Positions 42,321-50,496 of a stretch of 64,000 nucleotides of DNA are shown here, piece after piece. The stretch comes from CAVQXR01 sp046330455. GTDB lineage: Bacteria > Actinomycetota > Thermoleophilia > Gaiellales > Gaiellaceae. The stretch lies in contig JAXLSU010000006.1 in the NCBI GenBank assembly GCA_046330455.1, positions 124,001 through 188,000 of the forward strand, read 5' to 3'. The notes beneath the pieces are model-generated. The model worked only from the letters and a program-made list of their open reading frames with translations. It had not been told where the DNA came from and did no database searches. The translations under genes and the position numbers were made by a program. Numbering within the stretch: the first letter of the stretch is position 1; the number at the start of each line of letters is the position of its first letter.

Positions 42321-44096
42321 CTACTCGACCTTCCGGCCGGCCGGGACGGGCCGGGCCTCCGGATGCCGGCGCAGGTAATCGGCGACACCCGACCGCACGC
42401 TGTCGTGGAGGTTCTCACGGCCGAGCTCCTCGGTCACGCCCGAGCGCTCGAGAATCTCGCGGAGCGGCGCCTTGGCGCGGCCGATCGCGAGCGCGACGCC
42501 ATGGTGGCGCAACTCGCCGATCAGCTCGTGCAGCATGTCGGTCGCGGTCGTATCCGCGTGCGAGATCGCGGCCGCGTCGACGAGCACCTCGCGAACCGGG
42601 GGGTCGGCTCCCTGAACGAGGTGGCGGATCTCGGCGCGGAAGCCGTTGGCGTTCGCGAAGAACAGCTCGTTGTCGAAGCGGAAGATGACGAGGCCCGGGA
42701 AGGTCTCGGCGGTCGGGTGGGTCTCGACGTTGCGGAACTGGTAGGTCTCGTCGGCCTCGCCGTCGCCGGGAACGCGTCCGACGACGGCGCTCGCGGGGCG
42801 GTAGGCACGCCAGACGAGCGCGACGAGCGAGGCGGTGACGGCGACGAGCAGGCCCTCCAGGATCCCGAACAGGAGCACCCCCGTGAGCGAGAGCAGGGCG
42901 AGGCCGAAGTCGCGCCAGTCGAGCCGGAGGAGGCGGCGCAGCCCGCGCAGGTCGACGAGCCCGGCCACCGCGGTGAGGATGAGCCCGGCGAGAGCGGCGT
43001 CGGGCAGGTCGTGGAAGAGCGGTGCGAGCGCGAACAGCGTCACGACGATCAGGCCTGCGGTGACGAGACCCGACATCTGGGTCTTCACGCCCGCCCGCTC
43101 GGCGACGGCCGACCGGGAGAGGCTGGCGTCGACCGGGAACCCCTGGGAGAGGCCGGCACCGGCATTGGCCGCTCCGAGCCCGATCAGCTCCTGGTTGGGG
43201 TCGACCTCGTAGCCCTGACGTGTCGCGAGCGCTCGCGCACCGGCGATCGACTCGGCGAACGCGAGCAACGCGATCCCGGCGACGCCGGGCAGGAGGTCGA
43301 TGATCGCTCCGAGGCCGACGTCGGGGAAGCCGAAGGCGGGAAGGCCGCGCGGGATGTCGCCCACGACCGACACGCCGCGACCCTCGAGATCGAGGGCCGA
43401 TGAGACCACGAGGGCGAGCACGACGGCGATGAGCCCGGACGGGAGCTTCGGGAGGAAGCGCGACAGCACGACGATGACGGCGATCGTCCCGGCACCGACC
43501 GCGAGGGTCGCGAGGCTCGTGCCGTCGAGGGCTGAGACGAGCCGCCAGACGTCCTGGAAGAAGTTCCCGTCCTCGATCTGGACACCGAAGATCTTGGGCG
43601 CCTGTGAGCTCATGATCGTGAGCGCAAGGCCCGTCACGAAGCCGGACAGGACGGGCTTTGCGAAGAACTCGGCGACGAATCCCAGCCGCGCGAGGCCGGC
43701 GATGACGAGCACGCCCCCGGTGAGGAGCGCGGCGGCCGCCGAGAGGGCCACGAACGTGCCCATGTCGCCGCCTGCGAGCGGCGCGATCGTCGCGGCCGAG
43801 AGGGCCGCGATCGCCGAGCTCGGCCCCACGTTCAGGCCCCGGCAGGAGCCGAAGATCGCGTAGAGGAGCAGCGCGGCCAGCGCCGCGTAGAGGCCGGCCT
43901 GCGGCGGGACCCCGGCGAGCGACGCGTAGGCGAGTGACTGGGGGACGAGCAGCGCCCAGACCGCGAGCGCGCCGGTTGAGTCGGGAACGAGCAGCCGCCG
44001 GTCGTAGCGGGGAAGCCAGCCGACGATCGGCATGCCCGTCCTGACGGCGCGGGTGGCGATCGAGCCGGCTGTGTCCCAGAGCTGCCGTGCGTCCAT
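42321..44096 (-). CDS. SulP-family anion transporter with STAS domain
   Basis: Inner-membrane anion transporter of 591 aa, homologous to sulfate permeases and to BicA. The transmembrane domain contains the SulP signature ALLVPQSLAYASLAGVPPQAGLY (split over residues 50-75), AIFGSCRGLNVGPSSAIAAL and QGYEVDPNQELIGLGAANAGAG with FPVDASLSRSAVAERAGVKTQ. The C-terminal STAS domain (about 470-575) runs through IFRFDNELFFANANGF and LVDAAAISHADTTATDML. Substrate could be sulfate, bicarbonate or another anion. Start ATG follows a GGAGA site by 2-4 nt. Confidence 0.9.
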   Translation of the reverse strand: MDARQLWDTAGSIATRAVRTGMPIVGWLPRYDRRLLVPDSTGALAVWALLVPQSLAYASLAGVPPQAGLYAALAALLLYAIFGSCRGLNVGPSSAIAALSAATIAPLAGGDMGTFVALSAAAALLTGGVLVIAGLARLGFVAEFFAKPVLSGFVTGLALTIMSSQAPKIFGVQIEDGNFFQDVWRLVSALDGTSLATLAVGAGTIAVIVVLSRFLPKLPSGLIAVVLALVVSSALDLEGRGVSVVGDIPRGLPAFGFPDVGLGAIIDLLPGVAGIALLAFAESIAGARALATRQGYEVDPNQELIGLGAANAGAGLSQGFPVDASLSRSAVAERAGVKTQMSGLVTAGLIVVTLFALAPLFHDLPDAALAGLILTAVAGLVDLRGLRRLLRLDWRDFGLALLSLTGVLLFGILEGLLVAVTASLVALVWRAYRPASAVVGRVPGDGEADETYQFRNVETHPTAETFPGLVIFRFDNELFFANANGFRAEIRHLVQGADPPVREVLVDAAAISHADTTATDMLHELIGELRHHGVALAIGRAKAPLREILERSGVTEELGRENLHDSVRSGVADYLRRHPEARPVPAGRKVE

Positions 44097-44129
44097 GGTC
44101 TCCGCGCGCCGGCCGGCCTCGAGTCCGCC

Positions 44130-44188
44130 TTAACGCGCGCTGAATCATGCCTAACGACGCCTGAACGCGGATCAACGGCGCTCCAACC
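44130..44188. promoter_or_regulatory. Array of TNAAC half-sites phased at 10-11 bp
   Basis: Related pentamers begin at 44130 (TTAAC), 44141 (TGAAT), 44151 (CTAAC), 44162 (TGAAC), 44172 (TCAAC) and 44183 (CCAAC). The steps are 11, 10, 11, 10 and 11 bp. Four of the six are followed by G. Such helical phasing is typical of direct-repeat sites bound side by side by OmpR/PhoB-class regulators. The array lies between divergent sulP and the moxR operon and could control either. Confidence 0.65.
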
Positions 44189-44241
44189 CGACCCTGCTTC
44201 ACTCCCCGCACGGCCAACGGCAGGACGAGGAGGAGATCCAT

Positions 44242-45267
44242 TTGAGCGACCCACACCCGGAGCAGACGATCGAGCTCGTGCCCGTGCAGGAGCCGACCGC
44301 GATCTTCGAGCGTGCGCTGTTCGAGCTGAAGCGCGTGATCGTCGGCCAGGAGGCGATGCTCGAGCGCGCGCTCGTCGCGTTGCTCGCCGGCGGGCACGTG
44401 CTGCTCGAGGGCGTGCCGGGCCTCGCGAAGACGCTGACGATCAAGACGCTCGCCGAGGTGTTCGGCGGCACGTTCCACCGCATCCAGTTCACGCCCGACC
44501 TCGTCCCCTCCGACCTCGTCGGCACCCGCGTGTACCGACCCGGCGCGGGTGAGTTCGAGACGGAGCTCGGGCCGGTCTTCTGCAACTTCCTGCTCGCCGA
44601 CGAGATCAACCGCGCGCCCGCGAAGGTGCAGTCGGCACTGCTCGAGGTGATGCAGGAGCACCAGGTGACGATCGGCGGCAAGACGTATCCGGTGCCCGAG
44701 CCGTTCCTCGTGCTGGCGACCCAGAACCCGATCGAGTCCGAGGGCGTGTACCCGCTCCCGGAGGCTCAGATCGACCGGTTCCACATGAAGGTCCTCGTCG
44801 ACTACCCGGGCTTCCAGGACGAGCTCACCGTCGTCCAGCGATCGCTCGTCGGTCTGGCCGAGGTCGAGCAGGTCGTCTCGCTCGAAGAGCTGCGCGAGTT
44901 GCAGCGCCGGACGGCCTCCGTCTACGTCGACCCGGCCGTGACGAGCTACGCCGTCAGCCTCGTGCTGGCGACCCGCGAGCCCGCAGCGCACGGTCTCGGC
45001 CACCTCGCCGGCCACCTCGACTTCGGCGCGAGCCCGCGCGGCTCGATCGGCCTCGTTCGCGGCGCCCAGGCGCTCGCGTTGCTCCGTGGCCGCCGCTACG
45101 TGCTCCCGCAGGACGTCCAGGAGCTCGCGAAGGACGTGCTTCGCCACCGGCTCGTGCTCAGCTACCGCGCGCTCGCCGAGGAGGTCACCGCCGAGGCGAT
45201 TCTCGACCAGGTCGTCGCGGCCGTTCCGGCTCCGCGGATCGAGCTGGCGCGGGAGGCCGTCGCTTGA
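44242..45267 (+). CDS. MoxR-family AAA+ ATPase
   Basis: AAA+ chaperone-like ATPase of 341 aa. Walker A is GVPGLAKTLT (Lys63), Walker B is FLLADEINRAPAKVQSALLE, and sensor motifs follow in LATQNPIESEGVYPLPEAQ with DRFHMKVLVDYP. MoxR proteins help assemble or activate VWA-domain partners, and such partners are encoded directly downstream. The start TTG 44242 has AGGAGGAG 6 nt upstream, a leadered start unlike many genes here. It overlaps the DUF58 gene by 4 nt. Confidence 0.93.
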   Translation: MSDPHPEQTIELVPVQEPTAIFERALFELKRVIVGQEAMLERALVALLAGGHVLLEGVPGLAKTLTIKTLAEVFGGTFHRIQFTPDLVPSDLVGTRVYRPGAGEFETELGPVFCNFLLADEINRAPAKVQSALLEVMQEHQVTIGGKTYPVPEPFLVLATQNPIESEGVYPLPEAQIDRFHMKVLVDYPGFQDELTVVQRSLVGLAEVEQVVSLEELRELQRRTASVYVDPAVTSYAVSLVLATREPAAHGLGHLAGHLDFGASPRGSIGLVRGAQALALLRGRRYVLPQDVQELAKDVLRHRLVLSYRALAEEVTAEAILDQVVAAVPAPRIELAREAVA

Positions 45268-46193
45268 GCGGGCTGCTCGCTCTCACGCGCGAGCGGACGC
45301 CCGCGGCGCCGGGCCCGGGGCCGATGTCCGGGGCGCTGCTTCGTGCCCTCGAGCTCACGATTCGCCGTCGCGTCGAGAGCGTCCTCCCGGGCGAGCATCG
45401 CTCGACGGCGCTCGGGCTCGGATCCGAGCTCGCGCAGATCCGCCTCTACGTTCCGGGCGACGATGTCCGCCGGATCGACTGGAACGTCACGGCCCGGACG
45501 GGTGAGCCGCACGTCCGGGTGGACGTCGCCGAGCGGGCGCTGACGACCTGGCTCGTCCTCGACGTGTCCCCGTCGATGAGCTTCGGGACGGCCGACCGGC
45601 GCAAGACCGACGTTGCCGAGGGTGTCGTGCTCGCGATCGGGCAGCTCGCCGCCCGGCGCAGCAGCCGCCTCGGTATCGTCACCTGGGGCAACGGCGAGAT
45701 CGAGGCGACGCCGCCTCGCCAGGGTCGCTCCGGGCTGCTCTCGGTCCTGCTCACGCTCCGTCGCGAGCGCGGGCAGGGCGGGCACTGCACAACGCTTGCA
45801 GAGGCGCTCGGGCGGACGGCGCGAATCGCGCGCCGGGGCTCGGCCGTGTTCGTCGTCTCCGACTTCCGCGGCCAGGATGGGTTCGAGGCGAGCCTGGCCC
45901 AGGTCGCCGCCCGCTGCCACACCGCCTGCGTCGAGGTCCGCGACCGGCGCGAGCAGGAGCTCGTCGATGTCGGCGATCTCTGGCTCGTCGATCCCGAGAC
46001 CGGGCGGCAGCTCCGCGTCGACACGTCGAGCGAGAAGCTGCGCCGTCGCTTCGCCGAGCGCGCGGCCGCCGAGCGGGCGTCGGTCGCCGACACGATTCGG
46101 GCCACGGGCGCCGAGCACCTCGTCCTCGCGACCGAGGGCGACTGGCTTCGTGAGCTCGCAGGGCACCTGCGCCGGCCGGGAGGACGGCGATGA
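45264..46193 (+). CDS. DUF58 domain protein
   Basis: Protein of 309 aa typical of MoxR operons. The DUF58 signature is RLYVPGDDVRRIDWNVTART, followed by a degenerate VWA-like core starting VLDVSPSMSFGTADRRK (a MIDAS-like DxSxS) and FVVSDFRGQDGFEASLAQVA. No transmembrane helix is evident, unlike many relatives. Start GTG/TTG-type codon overlaps moxR by 4 nt and its end overlaps the VWA gene by 4 nt. Confidence 0.9.
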   Translation: MSGLLALTRERTPAAPGPGPMSGALLRALELTIRRRVESVLPGEHRSTALGLGSELAQIRLYVPGDDVRRIDWNVTARTGEPHVRVDVAERALTTWLVLDVSPSMSFGTADRRKTDVAEGVVLAIGQLAARRSSRLGIVTWGNGEIEATPPRQGRSGLLSVLLTLRRERGQGGHCTTLAEALGRTARIARRGSAVFVVSDFRGQDGFEASLAQVAARCHTACVEVRDRREQELVDVGDLWLVDPETGRQLRVDTSSEKLRRRFAERAAAERASVADTIRATGAEHLVLATEGDWLRELAGHLRRPGGRR

Positions 46194-47173
46194 GCTTCGT
46201 CTGGGCTGCCGCGCTCGCCGGCCTGCTGCTCGTCCCGGCCGCGCTCGCCGCCTACCTGCTCGTCCAGCGGCGGCGGGCCCGGTACGCGGTGCGGTTCACG
46301 AACCTCGACCTGCTCTCGAACCTCGTCGAGGAGAGCCCCCGCTGGCGTCGCCACGTGCCGCCTGCGCTGTTCCTCGTCGCGCTGGCGGCGCTCGTCGTCG
46401 CCGTCGCCCGGCCCGAGCTGACCCGGAAGGAGCCGGAGCAGGCCTCGGTCGTGCTCGCGCTCGACACCTCCGGCTCGATGCAGGCCACCGACGTCGAGCC
46501 GACCCGGCTCGCGGCCGCGCAGGAGGCCGCTGAGACGTTCCTCGAGAGCGTGCCGGACGACCTGCCGGTCGGGCTCGTCACCTTCTCGGACGGCGCCCAT
46601 GTGCTCGTGCAGCCGACGACCGACCACGACAGCGTGCGGGCTGCGCTCGGCACGCTTCAAGCCGACGGTGGCACGGCGATCGGTGACGCGATCGCCGCCG
46701 CCACGCAGATCCAGACGGGCGCCGCGGGGACGACCCTGGCTGCGGACCGGCCCGGCACCGCGGAGCAGGCGACCCAGGTCGTCGTTCTGCTCTCGGACGG
46801 GGCTCCTTCGCCCGACACGCTGGATCCCGAGCAGGCGGCGCGGGAGGCGAAGGCGAGCGGGATCGCCGTCAGCACCGTGGCCCTGGGAACGGATCAGGGG
46901 ACGGTCGAGATCACCGACGAGATGGGCTTCACCGAGACGATCCCGGTCCCGCCCGACCGCGAGACGCTCTCGCGGATCGCCGAGCTGACCGGCGGGACGT
47001 TCTTCGACGCCCCGAGTCAGGGCGAGCTCGAGCGCGTGTACGAGCAGGTCGCCGGCGAGGTCGGCTACACGACCGAGCAGGTGGAGGTCGCCTGGATCTT
47101 CGCGGGCCTCGGAGCGCTGCTCGTCCTCGCCGCCGGCGGGCTCTCGCTCGTCTGGTTCAACCGGCTCCCCTGA
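46190..47173 (+). CDS. BatA-like VWA-domain membrane protein
   Basis: Protein of 327 aa with an N-terminal helix pair (AAALAGLLLVPAALAAYLLV and PALFLVALAALVVAVARPEL), a VWA domain, and a C-terminal helix (WIFAGLGALLVLAAGGLSLV). The MIDAS motif is intact: VLALDTSGSMQATD, the Thr near GGTAIGDAIAAATQ, and VVLLSDGAPSPD. Such proteins form the metal-binding adhesion partner activated by MoxR. It is the last gene of the overlapped trio; no second VWA/TPR gene follows as in fuller Bat operons. Confidence 0.9.
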   Translation: MSFVWAAALAGLLLVPAALAAYLLVQRRRARYAVRFTNLDLLSNLVEESPRWRRHVPPALFLVALAALVVAVARPELTRKEPEQASVVLALDTSGSMQATDVEPTRLAAAQEAAETFLESVPDDLPVGLVTFSDGAHVLVQPTTDHDSVRAALGTLQADGGTAIGDAIAAATQIQTGAAGTTLAADRPGTAEQATQVVVLLSDGAPSPDTLDPEQAAREAKASGIAVSTVALGTDQGTVEITDEMGFTETIPVPPDRETLSRIAELTGGTFFDAPSQGELERVYEQVAGEVGYTTEQVEVAWIFAGLGALLVLAAGGLSLVWFNRLP

Positions 47174-47175
47174 GA

Positions 47176-47200
47176 GCGGGCCGGATGAGATCCGGCCCGC
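47176..47200. repeat. Palindromic repeat, GGATGAGATCC core (long-stem copy)
   Basis: Arms GCGGGCCGGAT and ATCCGGCCCGC pair perfectly over 11 bp around the loop GAG, starting 3 bp after the VWA stop codon. The stem differs from the 7784 and 54699 copies at positions where both arms change together. Confidence 0.8.
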
Positions 47201-47321
47201 ACGGCGGGAACGCCTCCGGGGGACACGGGGCGATCTCGCGCTCGCAGGCGAGGGGCGGCGACCCGGGGCCCCGCGTCACCCGCCCGGCTAGACTGGCCCG
47301 GACCGGCGCGACCCGACCTCG

Positions 47322-49265
47322 ATGTCAGACTTCGCCGCCTCCGAGGACAAGCCGACCGGCTGGCGAGACCGGATGCGGGTGGACGGCGCGACGATCCCGG
47401 AGAAGGTCGTCCCGTTCGCTCTTGGCGGGGGCACGGTCGGCGCTCTCGCAGCGGCCGGCGGCGGGTACTTCCCGCCCGCCTGGGGCTGGAGCTCGCTGGC
47501 GCTCCTCTGGGTGGCCGCGGCGGGGCTCGTCGTCTCGCGCGGCGTCACGCTCGAGCGGGCCGACCTGACCCTCGTCGGAGCTCTCCTCGCCCTCCTCGCG
47601 TGGACCGCGCTCTCCGTCGTCTGGTCGGGGAGCGAGACGAGCACGATCCTCGAGGTCCAGCGCCTCGTCGTCTACGTGGCCGCCGCCGCAGCGGCGCTCC
47701 TCGTCGTTCGCAGGCAGACGGTGCCCGTCTTCGTCGGCGGCGTTCTGCTCGGCATCACGGCCGTCTCGAGCTATGCCCTCGCCACCCGTCTCGTTCCCGG
47801 GCGTTTCGGAGCCTACGATTCGCTCGAAGGCGGCTACCGGCTCGCCGAGCCGCTGGGGTACTGGAACGCGCTCGGGATCCTCGCCGCGCTCGGCATCCTG
47901 CTCGCCGGCGGGCTGGCGGCCCGGGCGGTGCCGCTCGCGGCTCGGGCTCTGGCGGGAGCGAGCGTCGCCATCCTCGCGCCCACGCTGTTCTTCACGTTCA
48001 GCCGCGGCGCCTGGATCGCGCTGGGGCTCGGGATCGTCGCCATGATCGCCCTCGACGCGAGGCGCCTGCAGCTCGCGACGACGCTCCTGGCCGTTGCCCC
48101 GGCGGCGGTGGTCACGGTCTGGCTGGGCTCCCGTGCCGACGCCCTGACCGCTGCAGGCGCTCCGCTCGCCGAGGCCTCCCGCGACGGCCGGCGGCTCGTC
48201 GCCTACGTGGTGATTCTCGCCGTGCTCTCGGCCGGTCTCGTGCTCGCGGCGGCCTACTCGGAGCGACACGTGCGGGTTACGAGGCGTGTCCGGCTCGCGT
48301 GCGCGGGGGGCCTCGTGCTCGTGGTCGTCCTTGCTCTCGTCGCCGCCTCCGTCGCCTACGGCAGCCCGGCGAGCATCGCGCGGAAGGCCTGGGCGCAGGT
48401 CCACGCGCCGGCGCCGACGAGCGAGGGCGAGCTGACGGGCAGGCTCTTCAGCCTCTCCGCGAACGGTCGGCTGGAGCTCGCCAGCGTCGCCCTCGACGAC
48501 TTCGCAGAGAGCCCGATCGCCGGCTCGGGCGCGGGAACGTACGAGCGCTACTGGCTCCAGCACCGGGACATCCCGGGCAAGGTGCGTGACGCCCACTCGC
48601 TGTACCTGGAGGTGCTCGCCGAGCTCGGCGTGATCGGGCTCGTGCTCCTGCTCGTTGCCCTCGCAGTCCCGCTCGCCGCCGCGGTGCGGGCGCGCCGCCG
48701 CCCGCTCGTGTCGGCCGCGCTGGGTGCGTACGTCGCCTACCTCGCCCATGCGGGCATCGACTGGGACTGGGAGATGACGGCCGTCACCGTCGCCGCGCTG
48801 TTCTGCGGGGTCGCCGTGATCGTGGAGGCACGGCGGCGTGAGGAGGACGCGACGCCTCGCGCGGTGCCGTTCCCCGTGGCCGCGCTCGGCGGCGTGGCCT
48901 TGCTGGCGGCGTTCTCCTTCGTCGGGCTCATCGGGAACGTCTCGCTCTCGAGAGGCGAGGGCGCTCTCGCTGCCCTGCAGTACGAGAAGGCCGTGTCGGA
49001 GGCCAGGCGCGCGAGCACCTGGGCCCCCTGGTCATCGGAGCCCTGGCGCCTGCTCGGCGAGGCGCAGCTCGCTGCCGGAGAGATCACCGCCGCGCGCGCC
49101 AGCCTCCGCTCGGCCGTCTCGGAGGATCCGGACGACTGGAAGCTCTGGCTGTCGCTCGCGCTCGCCACGGAAGGCGAGGAGCAGGAGCAGGCGCTCGCCG
49201 AGGCGAAGCGCCTCAACCCGCTCAGCGGGCAGGTGCGCCAGATCGAGGAGTCACTGGGCCCGTGA
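47322..49265 (+). CDS. O-antigen ligase/polymerase-like membrane protein with C-terminal TPR region
   Basis: Polytopic protein of 647 aa with about 12 hydrophobic segments. A Wzy_C-like core shows the periplasmic loop SANGRLELASVALDDFAESP, IAGSGAGTYERYWLQH and RDAHSLYLEVLAELGVIGLV, where the RDAHSLYLE histidine motif is characteristic of this superfamily. The final 130 residues form TPR-like helices (ALQYEKAVSEARRASTWAPW, EAQLAAGEITAARASLRSA, DPDDWKLWLSLALA). Likely role: joins or polymerises surface glycans. -10-like TAGACT lies at about 47289, with a leader before the ATG. Confidence 0.85.
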   Translation: MSDFAASEDKPTGWRDRMRVDGATIPEKVVPFALGGGTVGALAAAGGGYFPPAWGWSSLALLWVAAAGLVVSRGVTLERADLTLVGALLALLAWTALSVVWSGSETSTILEVQRLVVYVAAAAAALLVVRRQTVPVFVGGVLLGITAVSSYALATRLVPGRFGAYDSLEGGYRLAEPLGYWNALGILAALGILLAGGLAARAVPLAARALAGASVAILAPTLFFTFSRGAWIALGLGIVAMIALDARRLQLATTLLAVAPAAVVTVWLGSRADALTAAGAPLAEASRDGRRLVAYVVILAVLSAGLVLAAAYSERHVRVTRRVRLACAGGLVLVVVLALVAASVAYGSPASIARKAWAQVHAPAPTSEGELTGRLFSLSANGRLELASVALDDFAESPIAGSGAGTYERYWLQHRDIPGKVRDAHSLYLEVLAELGVIGLVLLLVALAVPLAAAVRARRRPLVSAALGAYVAYLAHAGIDWDWEMTAVTVAALFCGVAVIVEARRREEDATPRAVPFPVAALGGVALLAAFSFVGLIGNVSLSRGEGALAALQYEKAVSEARRASTWAPWSSEPWRLLGEAQLAAGEITAARASLRSAVSEDPDDWKLWLSLALATEGEEQEQALAEAKRLNPLSGQVRQIEESLGP

Positions 49266-49340
49266 GCTGCCTGTAAGGGTCCGGGCCTACCGGCCGGTAT
49301 CTCACATAGGTACGCACAACGAGGCAGGGAGAGATACAGG

Positions 49341-49958
49341 GTGGCGAAGCTGACGGGGAGACAGGAGGATCCGCCCGAGCTCGAGGCGACGCTGCGTGCG
49401 AGCCGCCCGGAGCCGCGCCCCGAGCTCGTTTCGCGACTGTCGGCCGAGATCAGCCGGTCGGGGGAGTCGCGTCGCAGACCCGCGCGGTCGGTCCGCCTGG
49501 CCCCGCTCCTCGGCTTCGCCGTCCTCGTGCTTCTCGCCTTCGGTGCGTTCGGCGGGGCCGCGATCGCCGTGAACGGCAGCGACGGCGACAGCGCAGCCGA
49601 GCAGGGAGCGCTCGCCGACCGTGCGCCCGCCCGGGCAGCCGGCGAGCAGTACGACGAGGATGTCGTGCTCTGCCACAAGCCCAACGGCCCGAGCCCCCAG
49701 ACGCTCACGCTGCCGCCGAACGCCGTCGACGCCCACCTCGCCCACGGCGACACGCTCGGTCCCTGCGAACAGGGCGGCGTGGCCGGCGGCGTGGCGAGCG
49801 GTGGCAACGGCGGCGGGTCGGGGGTGGCCGGTGCGATCGGCAGCGGAGGCGCCCTGCCGTTCACGGGCCTGAACCTCATGCTCGTCGTGGTCGGCGGCGT
49901 GGCGCTCCTTGCGGCGGGCCTCGTGCTCCGCCGCGGCGTTCGCTCGCCGGGACCGTAG
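49341..49958 (+). CDS. Membrane protein with CHxP motif and LPFTG sorting-type tail
   Basis: Protein of 205 aa. A cytosolic N-terminus of about 50 residues precedes a helix (LAPLLGFAVLVLLAFGAFGG). An exported domain follows with VLCHKPNGPSPQTLTLPPN and VDAHLAHGDTLGPC (a recurrent Cys-His motif of exported bacterial proteins), then a Gly-rich linker. The C-terminus has LPFTG, a hydrophobic span and RRGVRSPGP, as in sortase substrates. It converges on an ECF sigma gene 6 bp away; the N-terminal layout would fit a sigma-binding role, but no zinc-finger anti-sigma motif is seen. Role unknown. Confidence 0.72.
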   Translation: MAKLTGRQEDPPELEATLRASRPEPRPELVSRLSAEISRSGESRRRPARSVRLAPLLGFAVLVLLAFGAFGGAAIAVNGSDGDSAAEQGALADRAPARAAGEQYDEDVVLCHKPNGPSPQTLTLPPNAVDAHLAHGDTLGPCEQGGVAGGVASGGNGGGSGVAGAIGSGGALPFTGLNLMLVVVGGVALLAAGLVLRRGVRSPGP

Positions 49959-49964
49959 CGCAGC

Positions 49965-50459
49965 TCAGGACGTCGTCGCCGAGCCGTCGCCGAGCACCGT
50001 TCGCAGGCGGGCGAGAGCCCGATGCAGGGCGACCTCGGCCGCGTTCGTTCGCATCCCGGTCAGCTCCGCGATCTGGCGTGCGGTCAGGTCGGCGCCGTAG
50101 CGGAGCGCAATCAGGTCACGGTCGCGATCCTCGAGTGACGCGAGCGCCTGCGAGAGCGTGATCCGGCGTACGGCGTCATCCTCGAGGCTTCCACCTTCCG
50201 CCTCGTCGACCCGGTCGGAGATCTGCTCGAGCGAACGCGAAGCTCCGAGCTCGGCGATGCGGAAGCGTGCGATCCCGAGGAGCCATGCCAGAGGCGTCCC
50301 TTTGCCGGGATCGTAGGAATCGCGATACCTGAGCGCGCGCTCGAAGACGTCGCCGGTCACATCCTCGGCCCCGGGCCCGTCCCCGATGCGGTAGGCGACG
50401 TACGCGTACACCCGCCGGATGAGCGGCCCGGGGTCTGAGAGGGGGTCGCTCCTGTGCAC
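49965..50459 (-). CDS. ECF-type RNA polymerase sigma factor
   Basis: Sigma-70 family regulator of about 164 aa with region 2 (VYAYVAYRIGDGPGAEDVTG, DVFERALRYRDSYDPGKG, LAWLLGIARFRIAEL) and region 4 (LEDRDRDLIALRYGADLTAR, QIAELTGMRTNAAEVALHRA). The longest frame runs further upstream, but that part is arginine-rich shadow; GTG 50459 (VHRSDPLSDPG) fits the family length. It lies 37 bp behind the DUF2252 gene on the same strand and converges on the LPFTG protein gene. Confidence 0.88.
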   Translation of the reverse strand: MHRSDPLSDPGPLIRRVYAYVAYRIGDGPGAEDVTGDVFERALRYRDSYDPGKGTPLAWLLGIARFRIAELGASRSLEQISDRVDEAEGGSLEDDAVRRITLSQALASLEDRDRDLIALRYGADLTARQIAELTGMRTNAAEVALHRALARLRTVLGDGSATTS

Positions 50460-50496
50460 GGCCTCGCCGACGAAGCCTACCCCGCTGGGGAGCGTG

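Noticed and set aside
44097..44241. A riboswitch or structured leader before moxR
   Set aside because: The repeats are direct and helically phased, which fits a protein-binding array better than an RNA fold.
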